NCBI GenBank assembly: GCA_002392545.1
Contig: DGHF01000096.1
Location: 1-12,092 of the forward strand
Origin: Ruminococcus sp. UBA3855
GTDB lineage: Bacteria > Bacillota > Clostridia > Oscillospirales > Ruminococcaceae
DNA: 12,092 nucleotides
Reading direction: 5' to 3'
Under the pieces are notes generated by a model. It saw only the letters and a program-made list of their open reading frames with translations, made no database searches and was not told the DNA's origin. This document shows positions 11,874 through 12,092 of the stretch, in pieces (the first letter of the stretch is position 1; each line of letters opens with the position of its first letter). Made by a program: the position numbers and the translations under genes.

Positions 11874-12092
11874 TCAATCCAAGGCTGTGAGCGTGACAGC
11901 GTAGTTTTTGCCGTTGAGCGTAACCATCCCAGAGCCGACAGCAGTAATCTCATCAAGATGAATCGTTTCCGGCTTTGGAAACCCATTCAGCCCAGCACCC
12001 TTGATGATAGCCGGAAAATCCTGATAGCACTCATTCAAATCGACATAGCCGGAAATGCCATCAACTTTCCCAGTCTCGGACTTCTGCCAAAT
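11874..12092 (-). CDS. C-terminal end of a GH25 muramidase-like protein (partial)
   Basis: The frame is open from the right edge of the window to a TGA at 11876-11874, giving 72 residues of a protein whose start lies outside. The visible part begins IWQKSETGKVDGISGYVDLN. This matches the closing strands of GH25 (lysozyme M1-type) muramidases, where a WQ-x-T/S-x-G-x-V-x-GI-x-G-x-VDLN pattern is the family's C-terminal signature. About 48 more residues follow, with LNGFPKP and a TVTLNG-like stretch (MVTLNGKNYAV), as a short C-terminal extension. GH25 enzymes cleave the MurNAc-GlcNAc bond of peptidoglycan and in this setting are often phage endolysins. The base composition looks richer in G and C than the flanking DNA. 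Phage origin is inferred, since no other phage gene is in view. Confidence 0.65.
   Translation of the reverse strand: MWQKSETGKVDGISGYVDLNECYQDFPAIIKGAGLNGFPKPETIHLDEITAVGSGMVTLNGKNYAVTLTALD

Overview
The window looks like a chromosomal segment of a low-to-moderate GC Clostridia bacterium, probably an anaerobe of the Ruminococcus/Oscillospiraceae type. This is an inference from protein family matches (HemZ, a Gram-positive RlmD-like methyltransferase, a DUF6110 protein beside a P-type ATPase), strong AGGAGG-type ribosome binding sites and near-consensus sigma-A promoters, several with an extended TGn -10. No rRNA gene, tRNA gene or CRISPR array was seen.

Left part, minus strand (1-1452): a CorC/HlyC-type CNNM/CBS membrane protein lies downstream of a 46-codon leader ORF. 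The leader has its own perfect promoter and a strong ribosome binding site, and it overlaps the transporter start. It contains a terminator-like hairpin, and one arm of that hairpin could also pair with the transporter's Shine-Dalgarno. A divergent promoter drives a two-gene c-di-GMP operon on the plus strand (1553-4822). The first product is a cytoplasmic degenerate-GGDEF/intact-EAL phosphodiesterase. The second is a membrane-anchored diguanylate cyclase with an extracytoplasmic sensor domain.

Centre (4856-7641): a new promoter drives a 115-aa DUF6110 protein (N-terminal hydrophobic segment, very acidic tail) and then a P1B-type metal ATPase. The usual CPC membrane motif of the ATPase is Phe-Ser-Cys here. 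The pair resembles the layout of the mycobacterial PacL/Ctp metal-efflux platforms and is the best candidate for a poorly described system in the window. A frameshifted ORF remnant and a terminator/attenuator-like RNA structure close the unit.

Right-centre (7662-11124): three tightly spaced plus-strand genes encode a glyoxalase-II-like metallo-beta-lactamase fold hydrolase, a HemZ-type radical SAM protein (start overlapping the upstream stop) and an RlmD/RlmCD-type 23S rRNA uracil-C5 methyltransferase with an Fe-S cluster motif.

Right end (11125-12092): a decayed intergenic zone. It holds a perfect consensus promoter with no ORF behind it, a GC-rich palindrome, a broken nucleotidyltransferase-fold gene on the minus strand, a strong bidirectional terminator, and the C-terminal end of a GH25 muramidase-like gene entering from the right edge. 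The last is plausibly a prophage or lysis gene, so the window may stop at the border of a mobile region.
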